NCBI RefSeq assembly: GCF_004217115.1
Contig: NZ_SHKN01000005.1
Span: forward strand, 50,143 to 114,142
Length of the DNA stretch: 64,000 nt
Direction: 5' to 3'
Source: Ancylomarina subtilis
GTDB lineage: Bacteria > Bacteroidota > Bacteroidia > Bacteroidales > Marinifilaceae
Part shown: piece after piece, positions 8,375 to 17,657 of the stretch
Numbering within the stretch: position 1 is the stretch's first letter
How the letters are laid out: each line of letters begins with the position of its first letter
The notes under the pieces: generated by a model
Seen by the model: the letters and a program-made list of their open reading frames with translations, nothing else
The model's database searches: none
What the model was told of the DNA's origin: nothing
Translations under genes and position numbers: made by a program

Positions 8375-9601
8375 ATGCATTACACTATATCAAAGCCAGA
8401 AAAAAACATTGAAGGAAAAATTATCATTCCCTCATCGAAGAGCATTTCGAATCGTGTGCAAATCATCAATGCTTTAAGTTATAGTTTTGAACCAATTAAG
8501 AATCTGTCCACCTGTGACGATTCTAAAGTTATGCAGGACGTTTTGTTTTCAAACACCAATGTTTTTGATGTCGGGCATGCAGGCACCAGTATGCGATTTT
8601 TAACGGCCTACCTATCGAAAATACTAGGAGAATGGACTCTAACTGGTTCCGATAGAATGAAAGAACGCCCAATCTCTGTTCTGGTTGATGCCCTAAACTC
8701 TTTGGGTGCTCAAATTTCATATCTTGAAAAAGAAGGCTATCCTCCACTTAAAATTTTAGGATCAAATATCACAGGTAAAGAAGTTGAATTGGCTGGTAAC
8801 ACCAGTTCGCAATACATATCTGCTCTATTGCTTATTGCTCCGACTCTTGAAAATGGCCTTCGTATTAAACTGCAAGGCAAAATTGTATCTCGTTCATATA
8901 TTGAGATGACTCTAAACATTATGGAGGAATTTGGAATCCAGTCAGAGTTCAAAGACAATGAAATTTACGTTGCCAAACAGCCTTACAAAGTGATGCCATA
9001 TACTGTTGAAGGTGATTGGTCCGGAGCTTCGTATTGGTATGCCTTTATGGCCTTGGCTCCTGAGGGGAAACTCTATTTGGATGGACTACGAAAAAACAGT
9101 TTTCAGGGCGATTCAAGATTGGTTGAAGTCTTTGAAAAGCTAGGTGTAAAAACCAATTTTTCAAAAAAAGGCATGTATATCGAACAAACCAATGCTATTT
9201 GTAAAAAACTGGTTTTCGATTTTATTGAAATGCCCGATTTGGCTCAAACCTTTGCCGTTGTAACCGCATTAAAAAACGTTCCTTTCCACTTTAAGGGGCT
9301 GGAAACTCTTAAGATCAAAGAAACCAACCGTATTTCTGCTCTTATCAATGAGATGGGCAAGTTAGGCTATGTGCTTTACGAACCTCAGGAAGGTGAACTG
9401 GCCTGGGACGGCGAAATGAAAGCTGAGAGTGAAGAAATCATCATCGAAACCTATCACGATCACCGTATGGCTATGGCCTTTGCCCCTATTGCCATGCTTC
9501 GTCCGGAAATTAAAATTGCTGACCCAATGGTGGTTAATAAATCTTACCCCAATTTCTGGGATCAACTCAAAGAGATCGGTTTTAATATTGAAGAAAACTA
9601 A
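8375..9601 (+). CDS. aroA: 3-phosphoshikimate 1-carboxyvinyltransferase (EPSP synthase)
   Basis: 408 residues, slightly shorter than the 420-430 of many EPSP synthases and consistent with the Bacteroidota form (recall). It joins phosphoenolpyruvate and shikimate-3-phosphate. Motifs are PSSKSISNR (19-27, substrate lysine, serine and arginine), GTSMRFLTAYL for the phosphate loop, SSQYISALLL in the middle and YHDHRMAMAFAP near the C-terminus. It is 95 bp downstream of apt, with a possible weak hairpin between. A strong terminator follows. Confidence 0.95.
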   Translation: MHYTISKPEKNIEGKIIIPSSKSISNRVQIINALSYSFEPIKNLSTCDDSKVMQDVLFSNTNVFDVGHAGTSMRFLTAYLSKILGEWTLTGSDRMKERPISVLVDALNSLGAQISYLEKEGYPPLKILGSNITGKEVELAGNTSSQYISALLLIAPTLENGLRIKLQGKIVSRSYIEMTLNIMEEFGIQSEFKDNEIYVAKQPYKVMPYTVEGDWSGASYWYAFMALAPEGKLYLDGLRKNSFQGDSRLVEVFEKLGVKTNFSKKGMYIEQTNAICKKLVFDFIEMPDLAQTFAVVTALKNVPFHFKGLETLKIKETNRISALINEMGKLGYVLYEPQEGELAWDGEMKAESEEIIIETYHDHRMAMAFAPIAMLRPEIKIADPMVVNKSYPNFWDQLKEIGFNIEEN

Positions 9602-9624
9602 TCCACAAAGACACTATAATTAGT

Positions 9625-9653
9625 AAAGCTCGACCAATTCAGTCGAGCTTTTT
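9625..9653. terminator. Bidirectional terminator between aroA and ctaB
   Basis: AAAGCTCGAC (9625-9634), loop CAATTCA, GTCGAGCTTT (9642-9651): a perfect ten-base stem with T runs on both strands. It lies 24 bp after aroA and 19 bp after the end of the convergent heme O synthase gene. Confidence 0.88.
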
Positions 9654-9671
9654 CAATTCCCAAAATTCCTT

Positions 9672-10538
9672 TTATAAATAGAGCCGATCAATACCAATCA
9701 TGATCATAATGAGTAAAAAATACAGATTCAGTTGCAGAAATAATTTTCGAACTGAAAGTCTATCGTAATTCTTAAGAATAGGAAAACTGTAAAAAATTAT
9801 CCATGCAGACATTATCAGTAGAATCCAAATAGACACTTGAGAACTCAAAACTTCGAATAGCGGAAGCAACAAGGCAACCATAACAGTAGAAAGCATCCAA
9901 ATCAGGGTGATGAAATGAATTTGTTTGATACTGAAGACATCTGTCAAAACCTTAAACCCACCTCTTTTATAGTCGTCACCATAAAGCAATAACAAAAGCC
10001 AAAAGTGAGGAATCTGACCTATAAAAAAGAAGAAAGCCAAAGCCAAAATAGGAGGTGCAAATAGATCACCGCCAGCAGCTACAAAACCAATTAATGGTGG
10101 GAAAGCACCACTCAATGCTCCGGGAACAACAGCGAAAGCTGAAAGCTGTTTCAAAGGCGTATAAAGTAGATTATACCACAGAATTGAAAAAAGAGCAATA
10201 TAAAAACTCAGGATATTTCCACCCCAAACAAGCAAGGCACAACCCACAACTAAAAATAATAAACTCCAGCCTACAGCCCCATTCTTGCTCAACTTACCCG
10301 ATGGAATCGGTCTAAACTTGGTTCTATTCATCAAAGCATCTTTTTTATGCTCCTGAACGTGATTAATGGCTGAAGCACCAGCGACAATGAACAAAATTCC
10401 AAAAACCACTGCAGCCATATCCAAAGAGAAATCAGTGGATTGCAACAGATAACCCGTAAAACAAGAAAGCGCTATAGGAATAGCAATCTTTATTTTTCCT
10501 AATTCAAGCAAACTCTTAATTTTTGAAGTTTCCGACAT
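9672..10538 (-). CDS. ctaB: Protoheme IX farnesyltransferase (heme O synthase)
   Basis: 288 residues and multi-pass, of the UbiA prenyltransferase superfamily. It adds a farnesyl group to heme B to make heme O for terminal oxidases. The first active-site loop reads NHVQEHKKDALMNRTKFRPIPSG (positions about 60-82). It has Glu where many members have the first Asp of the DxxxD motif. The second loop is YGDDYKRGGFKVL. It starts 2 bp after the end of the SCO gene, so the two are co-transcribed and both serve cytochrome oxidase assembly. No oxidase subunit genes are in the window. Confidence 0.92.
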   Translation of the reverse strand: MSETSKIKSLLELGKIKIAIPIALSCFTGYLLQSTDFSLDMAAVVFGILFIVAGASAINHVQEHKKDALMNRTKFRPIPSGKLSKNGAVGWSLLFLVVGCALLVWGGNILSFYIALFSILWYNLLYTPLKQLSAFAVVPGALSGAFPPLIGFVAAGGDLFAPPILALAFFFFIGQIPHFWLLLLLYGDDYKRGGFKVLTDVFSIKQIHFITLIWMLSTVMVALLLPLFEVLSSQVSIWILLIMSAWIIFYSFPILKNYDRLSVRKLFLQLNLYFLLIMIMIGIDRLYL

Positions 10539-10540
10539 AA

Positions 10541-11353
10541 CTAATGTTTAGAGTTAAGATTTTCCACTCTCTTATATTGCTTACGCCTTGGTTTGAAAAA
10601 AATCAATAATAAAAAGATAATTAATGCCATAAAGATGGTAACGCTAGCCGTTACCGCAGTGATATTAAAAACGTAAGTTCTCCCCACGGGATCGTAAGAA
10701 TAACAATATTCTAAAGCTTTTTTAATGGTTGGTCCCGTTTGTCCTTTGATGGATTCATTGATAGCTAACTCAAACTCATAAGGTAAAAAATAGGTTCCAT
10801 TTAAATAACGAGTAATTGTTCCATTGGGACTTACAATGACAACCGTTGCAGCATGCGTAAATTCATTCCCGGCTTTATTATAGAGAAAGCCTACATTTTT
10901 AGTAGCCTTGGCAATATTCGAGCTATCCGCCGTAAAAAAACGCCAGCCCTCCTCTGTGTTCTTATCATGAATCAAAGCTTGATAGTTTTTCTTCTTTTGA
11001 TTCGCTAAAATTGTTGTCTCTTGTGGATCGAAACTGATGGTTAAAACCTGATAATCTTCGGATATGTCTAAATCACTAGCATCAATTAAACCAGCCAAGC
11101 CATCCAGTAATGGGCTACAGATGCCAGGACATTTAAAATAAACGAAAACAATAGCTGTGGGTTTATCGATCTGATCAAATAAGTTGACTGATTTCCCATC
11201 CTCATCGATGAGGTAGATATCATCTGATATTTTTTCGCCAAGCTGCTCAACAATACCAACTTCGAAATCGGAATCATATTTTGTATCAGACTGACTAAAA
11301 AGGGAAATAGCAAGAAGGTTAATTAAAAAGCAAAGACACAATTTTAACTTCAT
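10541..11353 (-). CDS. SCO1/SenC/PrrC family copper chaperone
   Basis: 270 residues. There is a signal peptide (about 1-20), then a thioredoxin-like domain with the copper site CPGIC (CxxxC) in VFVYFKCPGICSPLLDG and the third ligand histidine in EFTHAATVVIVSPNG. A C-terminal transmembrane helix (ASVTIFMALIIFLLLIFF) with a basic tail anchors it, so the domain faces the periplasm. SCO proteins deliver copper to the CuA centre of oxidases or act as thiol reductants. It is immediately upstream of ctaB in one operon, which supports a cytochrome oxidase role. The C-terminal anchor, in place of the usual N-terminal one, is notable. Confidence 0.9.
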   Translation of the reverse strand: MKLKLCLCFLINLLAISLFSQSDTKYDSDFEVGIVEQLGEKISDDIYLIDEDGKSVNLFDQIDKPTAIVFVYFKCPGICSPLLDGLAGLIDASDLDISEDYQVLTISFDPQETTILANQKKKNYQALIHDKNTEEGWRFFTADSSNIAKATKNVGFLYNKAGNEFTHAATVVIVSPNGTITRYLNGTYFLPYEFELAINESIKGQTGPTIKKALEYCYSYDPVGRTYVFNITAVTASVTIFMALIIFLLLIFFKPRRKQYKRVENLNSKH

Positions 11354-11827
11354 ATAAAATCCTCCAGTGTTTTTAGGCTTGGGAACAGAGTCAAACAGTA
11401 TGAAATTGCCATACGGTTTTAACTAAAAATATGAAATTATTCTGTTGACACTGAATGAGAAGAGGCTTTTTTTTTCATTCACCTCCTTATTTAGAACAGA
11501 GATCCTAGCCAAAGGTAACTTTACTCTGTAAAATCTTAAGCCGGAAAATTATACTTTTCAAAGCAATTATTTTTTTCAAATTCCAAATAAAAATCAACCA
11601 AAGAATGACTATCAGTAGCTTTGAGATAACGACTAAACTTTGCTGGGGAAAAACAATAGGGAAACTCAGAAAATCAGATTTAAGAGCGCCCTGCTGTAAT
11701 GGGATAACGACTTAACAGGACGCCCTCTCCGACTAACTAAAAACCGTCCAATCAACTACTGCTGTTAGCATTTCTCACTTAATTCTATTTTTAATATGGC
11801 ATCATTCTACTTTCTAAGAATATGCAA
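11354..11827. other. 474-bp gap with no recognisable gene
   Basis: No convincing reading frame was seen. The stretch GCGCCCTG near 11688 can pair with CAGGACGC near 11717 (one G-U), a weak hairpin in the middle of the gap. The remainder is AT-rich and is expected to hold the promoter of the SCO-ctaB operon and the 3' end of the transcript from 12 kb. Confidence 0.4.
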
Positions 11828-12031
11828 TTATGATTTTTTCTTTAATCCTCTATACCCAACTAAAAAAGCTGCGATAAGAGCGAATAGTAATTCAACAAAA
11901 TTATTTCTATCAAATAAAAACCAAATGATCAAAGCGACAACTTGGCTTATGATGATAAAAAGCAGTAACCCATAAATAAACGCTTTTCGTTCCGCTCTAT
12001 TTTTAAAATTTACCTTACTGTATATTTTCAT
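11828..12031 (-). CDS. Small two-helix membrane protein
   Basis: 67 residues from the ATG at 12031, preceded by AAAGAGAC as ribosome-binding site. An upstream in-frame ATG at 12061 would overlap the preceding gene by 20 bp and is less likely. Residues about 18-38 and 43-60 are hydrophobic (LLLFIIISQVVALIIWFLF, VELLFALIAAFLVGY) and the tail is GLKKKS. I do not recognise it. It starts 11 bp after the Ig-like/CxxCH lipoprotein gene, so the two are co-transcribed. Confidence 0.6.
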   Translation of the reverse strand: MKIYSKVNFKNRAERKAFIYGLLLFIIISQVVALIIWFLFDRNNFVELLFALIAAFLVGYRGLKKKS

Positions 12032-12041
12032 CGTCTCTTTA

Positions 12042-13055
12042 TTAATTATTTTGTGCTCCACGCTTAATCCACTCCAATATCAGATCCTCTTCTTTTTGTG
12101 TAATAAAGCCAGCATGTTCACCATTCAATTGTTTAATAATACGACTATCCTCAGGTGAATCTGTACTCACATAGCTGCCATTAACCAAAGAGTTGTAAGC
12201 CATAGATTCTCGCAAATCAGGCGCGCGATTTTCATTATGACAGGTCCAACAATCCTGATTTTTAAAAATCGGTTGAATAAGACCACTGAAACTTAACACT
12301 TCGGGGATCGTTGTGAATTGCCATTTAAAATCATTTTGCAATTGATTTCCTGCAAGATCTTTAACATCACGGGTAAGGGTACAAGTATACACAGCCTCAG
12401 GCAACCATTCCGCATTGGGAACAAACTTTACAATTTTAGCTTCATAAGTTATGCTTCCCCCAACAATAGTCTCTCCTGTTTTCACAATAAACGAATTACT
12501 ATTAAGTGTTTCCGGATCAATCTCCTCATCAAAATACACCTCAATGGCAGTATTTCTAAAAACTGAAATCTCCATATCAACAGGAATACTCTTACTAATC
12601 TTTGGAGCCACAACATCCGGCTCAAAACCTGAAGTAAAACTCCAGTGATAATCCTGTCCCATTGATGCCCCATTTTTAGCTTTGGCTTCAGTACTTAAAG
12701 TACAATTGTACGCTGTGTTATCATTTAATTTTTGCGAAGGCTTAAAGACTGCCGTTTTACCTGTACAACTTACCTTACCATAAATTGGATACTGACCTTT
12801 TTTCACAGCAAAGCTGTTGTCATTAACTGTGGACGCATCCATCTCCTCACTAAAGAGAACGGTAATCTCTGAAAAGACATCCACCTCAGTGGTACCATCT
12901 GCAATGTTAGTAGAGACGATACTAAGTGGAGCACTTGTATCTTCTTCCTTTTGACATCCAAAAGCAAGCAACAGAATTACAATTACCAGTGGCTTGGAAA
13001 ATCTGGTTAAAATTTGAATACTCTTGCCTACGATACCTTTATGAGTATATAACAT
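12042..13055 (-). CDS. Lipoprotein with two Ig-like (SbsA/Big_5 type) domains and a C-terminal CxxCH heme motif
   Basis: 337 residues. A hydrophobic N-terminal stretch ends in LLAFGC, giving a lipidated Cys34. Two similar domains follow (about 41-143 and 147-250). Each begins with a line like IADGTTEVDVFSEITVLFSEEMD or IPVDMEISVFRNTAIEVYFDEEID and ends in FKWQFTT or YHWSFTS, the pattern of SbsA-like Ig domains. The C-terminal 85 residues carry CWTCH (269-273) and resemble the short cytochrome-like domains of Planctomycete cytochrome C type (LIQPIFKNQDCWTCHNENRAP). A surface-anchored electron-transfer or sensing role is possible but unproven. It lies between two small membrane proteins and upstream of the SCO-ctaB genes. 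Confidence 0.75.
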   Translation of the reverse strand: MLYTHKGIVGKSIQILTRFSKPLVIVILLLAFGCQKEEDTSAPLSIVSTNIADGTTEVDVFSEITVLFSEEMDASTVNDNSFAVKKGQYPIYGKVSCTGKTAVFKPSQKLNDNTAYNCTLSTEAKAKNGASMGQDYHWSFTSGFEPDVVAPKISKSIPVDMEISVFRNTAIEVYFDEEIDPETLNSNSFIVKTGETIVGGSITYEAKIVKFVPNAEWLPEAVYTCTLTRDVKDLAGNQLQNDFKWQFTTIPEVLSFSGLIQPIFKNQDCWTCHNENRAPDLRESMAYNSLVNGSYVSTDSPEDSRIIKQLNGEHAGFITQKEEDLILEWIKRGAQNN

Positions 13056-13127
13056 ATTAAATCTTTTTTACGTTTATAAAAAAAATAAGCTTATTCCTAT
13101 AGATAAAGCCCTTTATTCGGTTTTCTC

Positions 13128-13379
13128 TCAAATTTTTCTTTTGTATTTCCCCTTATTATTTCGCCACTTGTACTGAAAGTATTGCATCACCAAACCACAT
13201 ATTACCCAAAAAGGAAGACTATATATTTTTTTTCCTGTTAGAAGCGTATACACTTTCTCCCAGGTAATAATCTCGCCATCCATTACAGGCAAAAGGATGG
13301 TCAAGCCAAGATACATGAAGACTCCCCAAAACAAACCCGGGTAAATCCACGTTTTTAATCCAAAACTCGTATCAAACAT
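13128..13379 (-). CDS. Small membrane protein of unknown function
   Basis: 83 residues with two hydrophobic segments (about 12-32, YPGLFWGVFMYLGLTILLPV, and 54-68, LPFWVICGLVMQYF) and a strongly basic tail (KWRNNKGKYKRKI). I do not recognise the family. It starts after the terminator at 13410-13459, so it probably begins a separate transcript that continues into the Ig-like/CxxCH lipoprotein 72 bp downstream. Confidence 0.55.
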   Translation of the reverse strand: MFDTSFGLKTWIYPGLFWGVFMYLGLTILLPVMDGEIITWEKVYTLLTGKKIYSLPFWVICGLVMQYFQYKWRNNKGKYKRKI

Positions 13380-13409
13380 TATTGCATTTTTTATGATCCA
13401 TAATATTTC

Positions 13410-13459
13410 AAAAAAAAGCCCCCTTGCCTTAGTAGGAAATACAAAAGCAGGAGGACTTT
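13410..13459 (-). terminator. Terminator of the SusCD import locus
   Basis: On the minus strand AAAGTCCTCCTGC (13459-13447) pairs with GCAAGGGGGCTTT (13427-13415), with two G-U pairs and one mismatch. A run of T follows to 13411. It lies 45 bp after the DUF4302-type gene and marks the end of the sigma/FecR-to-DUF4302 cluster. Confidence 0.6.
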
Positions 13460-13504
13460 CAGTAATTAATCATTCAGATTTAACAAGTTTAGTTAACTGG
13501 TACT

Positions 13505-14830
13505 TTATTCATCATCCTCATAAGTCAATCCAAAGCACATGTACATCTCTGGATCCTCATTACTTACCAGGTAATAAGATGAGCCATACTCCTTTAACTC
13601 GATAGGAACAATAGTCCATCCCTTAGGGCTTGCTACTATATCTAAAATAGCTTGACCTTTCTCTGTAGACATTAATCCCTCTATATAAGCCAAATCATCC
13701 AATGGTGCAGACCAATAAGGCTCATAACCTAAAAATTCCATTTTAACAATATCCTCAGTTTTCTTATTATAATTAACCCTAATCTTAAGAGAATTCCAAT
13801 CAGCAAAATCTAAATTGAAAGTACAAGGAAACCAGGAAGCCACATAGGTAGATGTAGAAAAATAACTAAATGCCGCATCAGGATAGATACCATCTATCAA
13901 ATTGGCTAATTTTGGACTAACAATCTTTGCATCACCACCAAAAGTTTGGGGGCCAAAAAACTTATCAGTCATACCTTCAATATGAGCAGGACAATCTGCT
14001 TCATATTTAAAAGTACCAGTAACTCCAGCATCCGTTACGTCAAATTGATTCTTAGCCTCGTCGTATTTAAAAGATCTAGCACCAATACCATTCAATACCA
14101 ATGCATGATGAAATTCAAAACCCTCATGAGTAAAGTTGATTGGCATCAGCTCGTGCTTTGCTTCTCCGTTATCTACATAGTTAAGAAATGCAATAATCTT
14201 ATCCCCACTGTATACCATGTTTACTTTTGTATCCCAACCTTCAACAGATAAGTTGAAATAAAAAGGTACAACTACCTGTTCGTTAGCTCTCTCAATATGT
14301 TTCGTGTGCTTGGCGTATTCTCTTAGTTGAGCAGGTGTTTCCGCTGTAGCTTTAACCAATACCATTGGATCTCCACTCACTCTCTCTGCAAGATACAGGG
14401 TATCCCCATCAGCTGATTTCTTGGTCATACTAAACTCCAGTTCACCACCAAATCCTTTTCCTGGTTCTCCAATTTCCGGATCAGTCATCTTTGAAAATTT
14501 GCTATAGGTGTCGAAAATCAAGACTGGCTTTTCAAACATTTTTACAGAATATTTCGATTCATCAGAAAAATCAGAAAAATCCCAATTCATATTTACGGTA
14601 CCTGTTTCATCAAATTTAAAATGAAAGGTAAATGATCCTAATTTTGTTGGATTCGGGTAGTAATGGGTTAGCCATCCATGCTCAGATGAGGTTAAAGCAT
14701 CTTTGAACTCATTAACAGCTATGGCAGCTCTTTCGTCTGGCGCAAGATCAAACTCGCTTTCAAAATCGTTGTCACATGCTGCCAAGATAACGAGCATGCA
14801 ACTAATTATATAAAGACTTAATTTTTTCAT
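13505..14830 (-). CDS. DUF4302-type lipoprotein of the SusCD-metallohydrolase locus
   Basis: 441 residues from the ATG at 14830, where MKKLSLYIISCMLVILAAC gives a clean lipoprotein signal with Cys19. The reading frame is open further upstream to 14962, but that part has no signal logic and crosses the hairpin at 14881-14896. The sequence (DERAAIAVNEFKDALTSSEHGWLTHYYPN near the mature N-terminus) resembles the DUF4302 family. Those proteins accompany SusD-like proteins and zinc metallohydrolase lipoproteins in Bacteroidota import loci (recall). It is probably a surface lipoprotein in the same complex. Function unknown. The family name is from memory. Confidence 0.72.
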   Translation of the reverse strand: MKKLSLYIISCMLVILAACDNDFESEFDLAPDERAAIAVNEFKDALTSSEHGWLTHYYPNPTKLGSFTFHFKFDETGTVNMNWDFSDFSDESKYSVKMFEKPVLIFDTYSKFSKMTDPEIGEPGKGFGGELEFSMTKKSADGDTLYLAERVSGDPMVLVKATAETPAQLREYAKHTKHIERANEQVVVPFYFNLSVEGWDTKVNMVYSGDKIIAFLNYVDNGEAKHELMPINFTHEGFEFHHALVLNGIGARSFKYDEAKNQFDVTDAGVTGTFKYEADCPAHIEGMTDKFFGPQTFGGDAKIVSPKLANLIDGIYPDAAFSYFSTSTYVASWFPCTFNLDFADWNSLKIRVNYNKKTEDIVKMEFLGYEPYWSAPLDDLAYIEGLMSTEKGQAILDIVASPKGWTIVPIELKEYGSSYYLVSNEDPEMYMCFGLTYEDDE

Positions 14831-14880
14831 GTGTTTAAAATTTTCTTTTGTTGGTCCTCCCCACAAATTTAAGCGTACTA

Positions 14881-14896
14881 CCCGATATCTATCGGG
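14881..14896. repeat. Short inverted repeat in the gap before the DUF4302 gene
   Basis: CCCGAT-ATCT-ATCGGG forms a perfect six-base stem. A run of GGGAGGGAGGG-like sequence follows. The same type of palindrome occurs at 1795-1808. Likely a small dispersed element or an mRNA-stabilising hairpin. Confidence 0.4.
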
Positions 14897-15052
14897 AGGG
14901 AGGGAGGAACATTCAAATGAAATCTTTATCTGTATGATCTTAATTCCACTTGATTGCTCCAATTCTTTTTATAACTCAACTACAGAAGGAAGGAACTCAC
15001 ATGCTAATTAACAATCTCAAAATTGTTTCTTTCTGTGAATTCATTTCTCCCT

Positions 15053-15973
15053 CTATTCCTCTTCAGCAGGAGCCAAACCAGCCAACACATCGGCAATTTC
15101 AGCCTGCAAATCATAGATATCGATCTTCCAAATCTGAAGCATATAATCAGCTATCATCTTCTCCTTCTGACGAATTTGATCTCTGGCTTTTTCTGACGCA
15201 GCTTCATCTGTATTCCAGCTGTCATCATATACTTTGATCTTATCGATTATCTCATTCCAATCCCCATTGCTACGAGTCAAAAATTCGGATAACATCTCCA
15301 CGAAATCTTCATCCGGATTCAGCATGGAATATGCAGTAATAAATCCCATTTTCCTGGCTTCATAATCATTGAAATTCATCCAATTGGAAGTATAACCTGT
15401 TGTCAATTTCTTGTATTCTACAGGATATGCTATTGTTTGATGGAGAATATGACCAAACTCGTGGTGCATGGTCTTAAAAACCCTAAGAATAGGTTCCATT
15501 GCCGAACGTTTCTCCCATTCATTCATCCCAGACAGATCAAAGTCGATGTAATTCAGGTCGAAAACAGTGATCTTTCTTCCCCCTTCGGCTTGTCCCAACA
15601 CAATCCCACCATTATCTTCATAATTGTGACTACCTACCAATACAATTTGTTTGGGTATGAATTCTTTCATAAAATCTTCTCCCCCATGATTCGCATAAGG
15701 ATCAATCCAAATCTCCTTCATTTTATTCAGGAATGGAACCACTCTTTCAATTTCTGTAGGCGTTAGAATTTTTGTATTATCCAACTCTGAGTTATCCCAC
15801 TTGTATTTCACTTCAACATTGTAGGGATAGGTATAATTTTCTCTGATCCATTCATCAACATCATTTAACTCTGGTGTAGAAGTATCGATTAATGACTTTC
15901 CTAAATCTTCTTCCTTATCACACGAGGCAAAAAGAATAGACATAGAAAAGAATAGAAATATTATCTTTTTCAT
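15053..15973 (-). CDS. Substrate import-associated zinc metallohydrolase lipoprotein
   Basis: 306 residues. The lipoprotein signal ends at Cys18 (SMSILFASC). The zinc motif HEFGHILH (171-178, HExxHxxH) lies in FKTMHHEFGHILHQTIAYP, and a later acidic segment DEDFVEMLSEFL may supply a further ligand. This matches the family of putative zinc metallopeptidase lipoproteins encoded next to SusC/SusD pairs and DUF4302 proteins (recall). It is predicted to be surface-exposed and to trim a substrate, probably peptide-like, before import. It lies 106 bp after the SusD-like gene. Confidence 0.82.
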   Translation of the reverse strand: MKKIIFLFFSMSILFASCDKEEDLGKSLIDTSTPELNDVDEWIRENYTYPYNVEVKYKWDNSELDNTKILTPTEIERVVPFLNKMKEIWIDPYANHGGEDFMKEFIPKQIVLVGSHNYEDNGGIVLGQAEGGRKITVFDLNYIDFDLSGMNEWEKRSAMEPILRVFKTMHHEFGHILHQTIAYPVEYKKLTTGYTSNWMNFNDYEARKMGFITAYSMLNPDEDFVEMLSEFLTRSNGDWNEIIDKIKVYDDSWNTDEAASEKARDQIRQKEKMIADYMLQIWKIDIYDLQAEIADVLAGLAPAEEE

Positions 15974-16079
15974 ATAATTATTATTTTAAATTTTGGCCAT
16001 ATGGAAGTCGCATGAATCATCATTTCACTGTATGCGAAGCTTTGTTCTCATGCTCGTTTCATATCTTAAATTTTTATTA

Positions 16080-17591
16080 TTATCGTGGGTTTGCCTGTAA
16101 TCCAATTGCAACTGCTTGTTCAGGAATTTGAATGACTCTTCTGTTATCGTCTTTTGGTAAGCTAATAGGACTTCCCTCAAACACATTATGAGTAATTTCA
16201 AAATTGAATCGCTTCACATCGAACCATCTCATTCCTTCATGTACAAATTCACGACGACGCAAATCCAACAGATACCATAAGTAGTATTTCTGTCCTTCTT
16301 CAACTGTATAGTATGGTGCCAATACAGGTCCATCAACAGTTTCATATTCCTTCTGTATTTTTTCCAGGGTGACTTTATTGTCTGGATTATACGCTCTCTC
16401 TCTTTTTTGAAGATAGCTATCCAAATCATTTAATACCGAAGCGTAATCCTTTTTCATGGCATAAGCTTCAGCTCTGTTGAATAAAACTTCTTCAGTAGTA
16501 AAAAGTGGTGCAACCATATTAGGATATCCCTGATCAGGATTGTTGTCGTGGCTTTCAATTCTACCTTTTAATTTTGGGATAAATCCTAACAGCTGTGAAC
16601 CTGCGGCATACAATACTTTATCACCAATCACCATCTCGAAACGCATTTCATCGGTTATAGGATCTTTACCAAACAACTCGCCAATTTTAGGAGCCGAAAG
16701 AGAATAACGGAATACAACAGCACCATTCCCCCAATTGGTATAACCTCGAGCCAACATGATGTTGGAAGCTTCTTCGGCTCTTGTATACTGCGCCCAAAGC
16801 TCACTGGCTTCATAGGTAAGATATTTCCCATTCCAATCTCTCAGTTTACTTGACGGATCACCACCAAGAACAAAATCAGAGTGTTCAATTACTTTATCCC
16901 AGTCACCTTTATATAAGTAGAAACGCGATGCAAAAGCATGAAGTGCAGACTGTGTAAAATGGTATTTACCTACAGCATAACTATCATCTCGAATCAACTT
17001 AGCTGCTTCCTCAATATCAGCCTCAATTCTGTCATATATTGTTTTTACAGAGGCTCTTTTATAATCTTTGAATACAACCTTCTCTGGTTCTTCAACAAAA
17101 GGCACCCCCAAGTCACTCTCTGCTGTAGCAGGATTGTAATGCTTGCCGAACAAATTCACCAACATGAAATGCGCATAGGCACGTGCTGCCAAAGCCTCAC
17201 CTTTTTGGGCTGAATAATTTTCTTTATCCGAAACCTTTTCAATCGCATCCAAAGCATGATTGGCTGCAGCAATAGCAGCATAACAAGCATTCCAATACAT
17301 TGTAGGCGTATCGTACGAATCAGAAGCCGCATCCTTCCAATAATAAGCATCTCCATTAGGTATATATTCTGCTACATATTGACCAACTCCCTTATCTCCT
17401 GCATTATCCGACATCACCTCAGTAAATCCATGATAAAAAGCATCAGGATAGGCAGATACCAATAATTCACTCACCGCTTCAGGCGAATCCAAAACAGTCC
17501 TGTTATCAGGTGTTTCATCTAAATAGTCATTACATGAAGATAACATGGTCATCCCCAAAAAGACTAAGGCTATATTTTTAATTTTCTTCAT
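16080..17591 (-). CDS. SusD/RagB family substrate-binding outer-membrane lipoprotein
   Basis: 503 residues from the ATG at 17591 (MKKIKNIALVFLGMTMLSSC, lipidated Cys19). An in-frame ATG at 17627 would add 12 residues without improving the signal. The SusD hallmarks are SCNDYLDETPDNRT at the mature N-terminus, a helical TPR-like core (ALAARAYAHFMLVNLFG) and a C-terminal KYYLWYLLDLRRREFVHEGMRWFDVKRF. SusD proteins form the lid over the SusC transporter. It follows the SusC gene by 66 bp. No glycan-degrading enzyme is encoded nearby, which argues against a polysaccharide substrate. Confidence 0.93.
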   Translation of the reverse strand: MKKIKNIALVFLGMTMLSSCNDYLDETPDNRTVLDSPEAVSELLVSAYPDAFYHGFTEVMSDNAGDKGVGQYVAEYIPNGDAYYWKDAASDSYDTPTMYWNACYAAIAAANHALDAIEKVSDKENYSAQKGEALAARAYAHFMLVNLFGKHYNPATAESDLGVPFVEEPEKVVFKDYKRASVKTIYDRIEADIEEAAKLIRDDSYAVGKYHFTQSALHAFASRFYLYKGDWDKVIEHSDFVLGGDPSSKLRDWNGKYLTYEASELWAQYTRAEEASNIMLARGYTNWGNGAVVFRYSLSAPKIGELFGKDPITDEMRFEMVIGDKVLYAAGSQLLGFIPKLKGRIESHDNNPDQGYPNMVAPLFTTEEVLFNRAEAYAMKKDYASVLNDLDSYLQKRERAYNPDNKVTLEKIQKEYETVDGPVLAPYYTVEEGQKYYLWYLLDLRRREFVHEGMRWFDVKRFNFEITHNVFEGSPISLPKDDNRRVIQIPEQAVAIGLQANPR

Positions 17592-17657
17592 TATCTTAAT
17601 TTTTATTGATATATAATTGATTTTCAATCACACAATAAATTAATCTTTTATACTATT

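Noticed and set aside
13393..13605. Plus-strand open frame of 70 codons between the 83-residue protein gene and the DUF4302 gene
   Set aside because: It crosses the minus-strand terminator at 13410-13459 and the end of the DUF4302-type gene, with no coding signs.
14831..14962. N-terminal extension of the DUF4302-type lipoprotein to 14962
   Set aside because: The clean lipoprotein signal starts at 14830 and the extension covers a non-coding palindrome.
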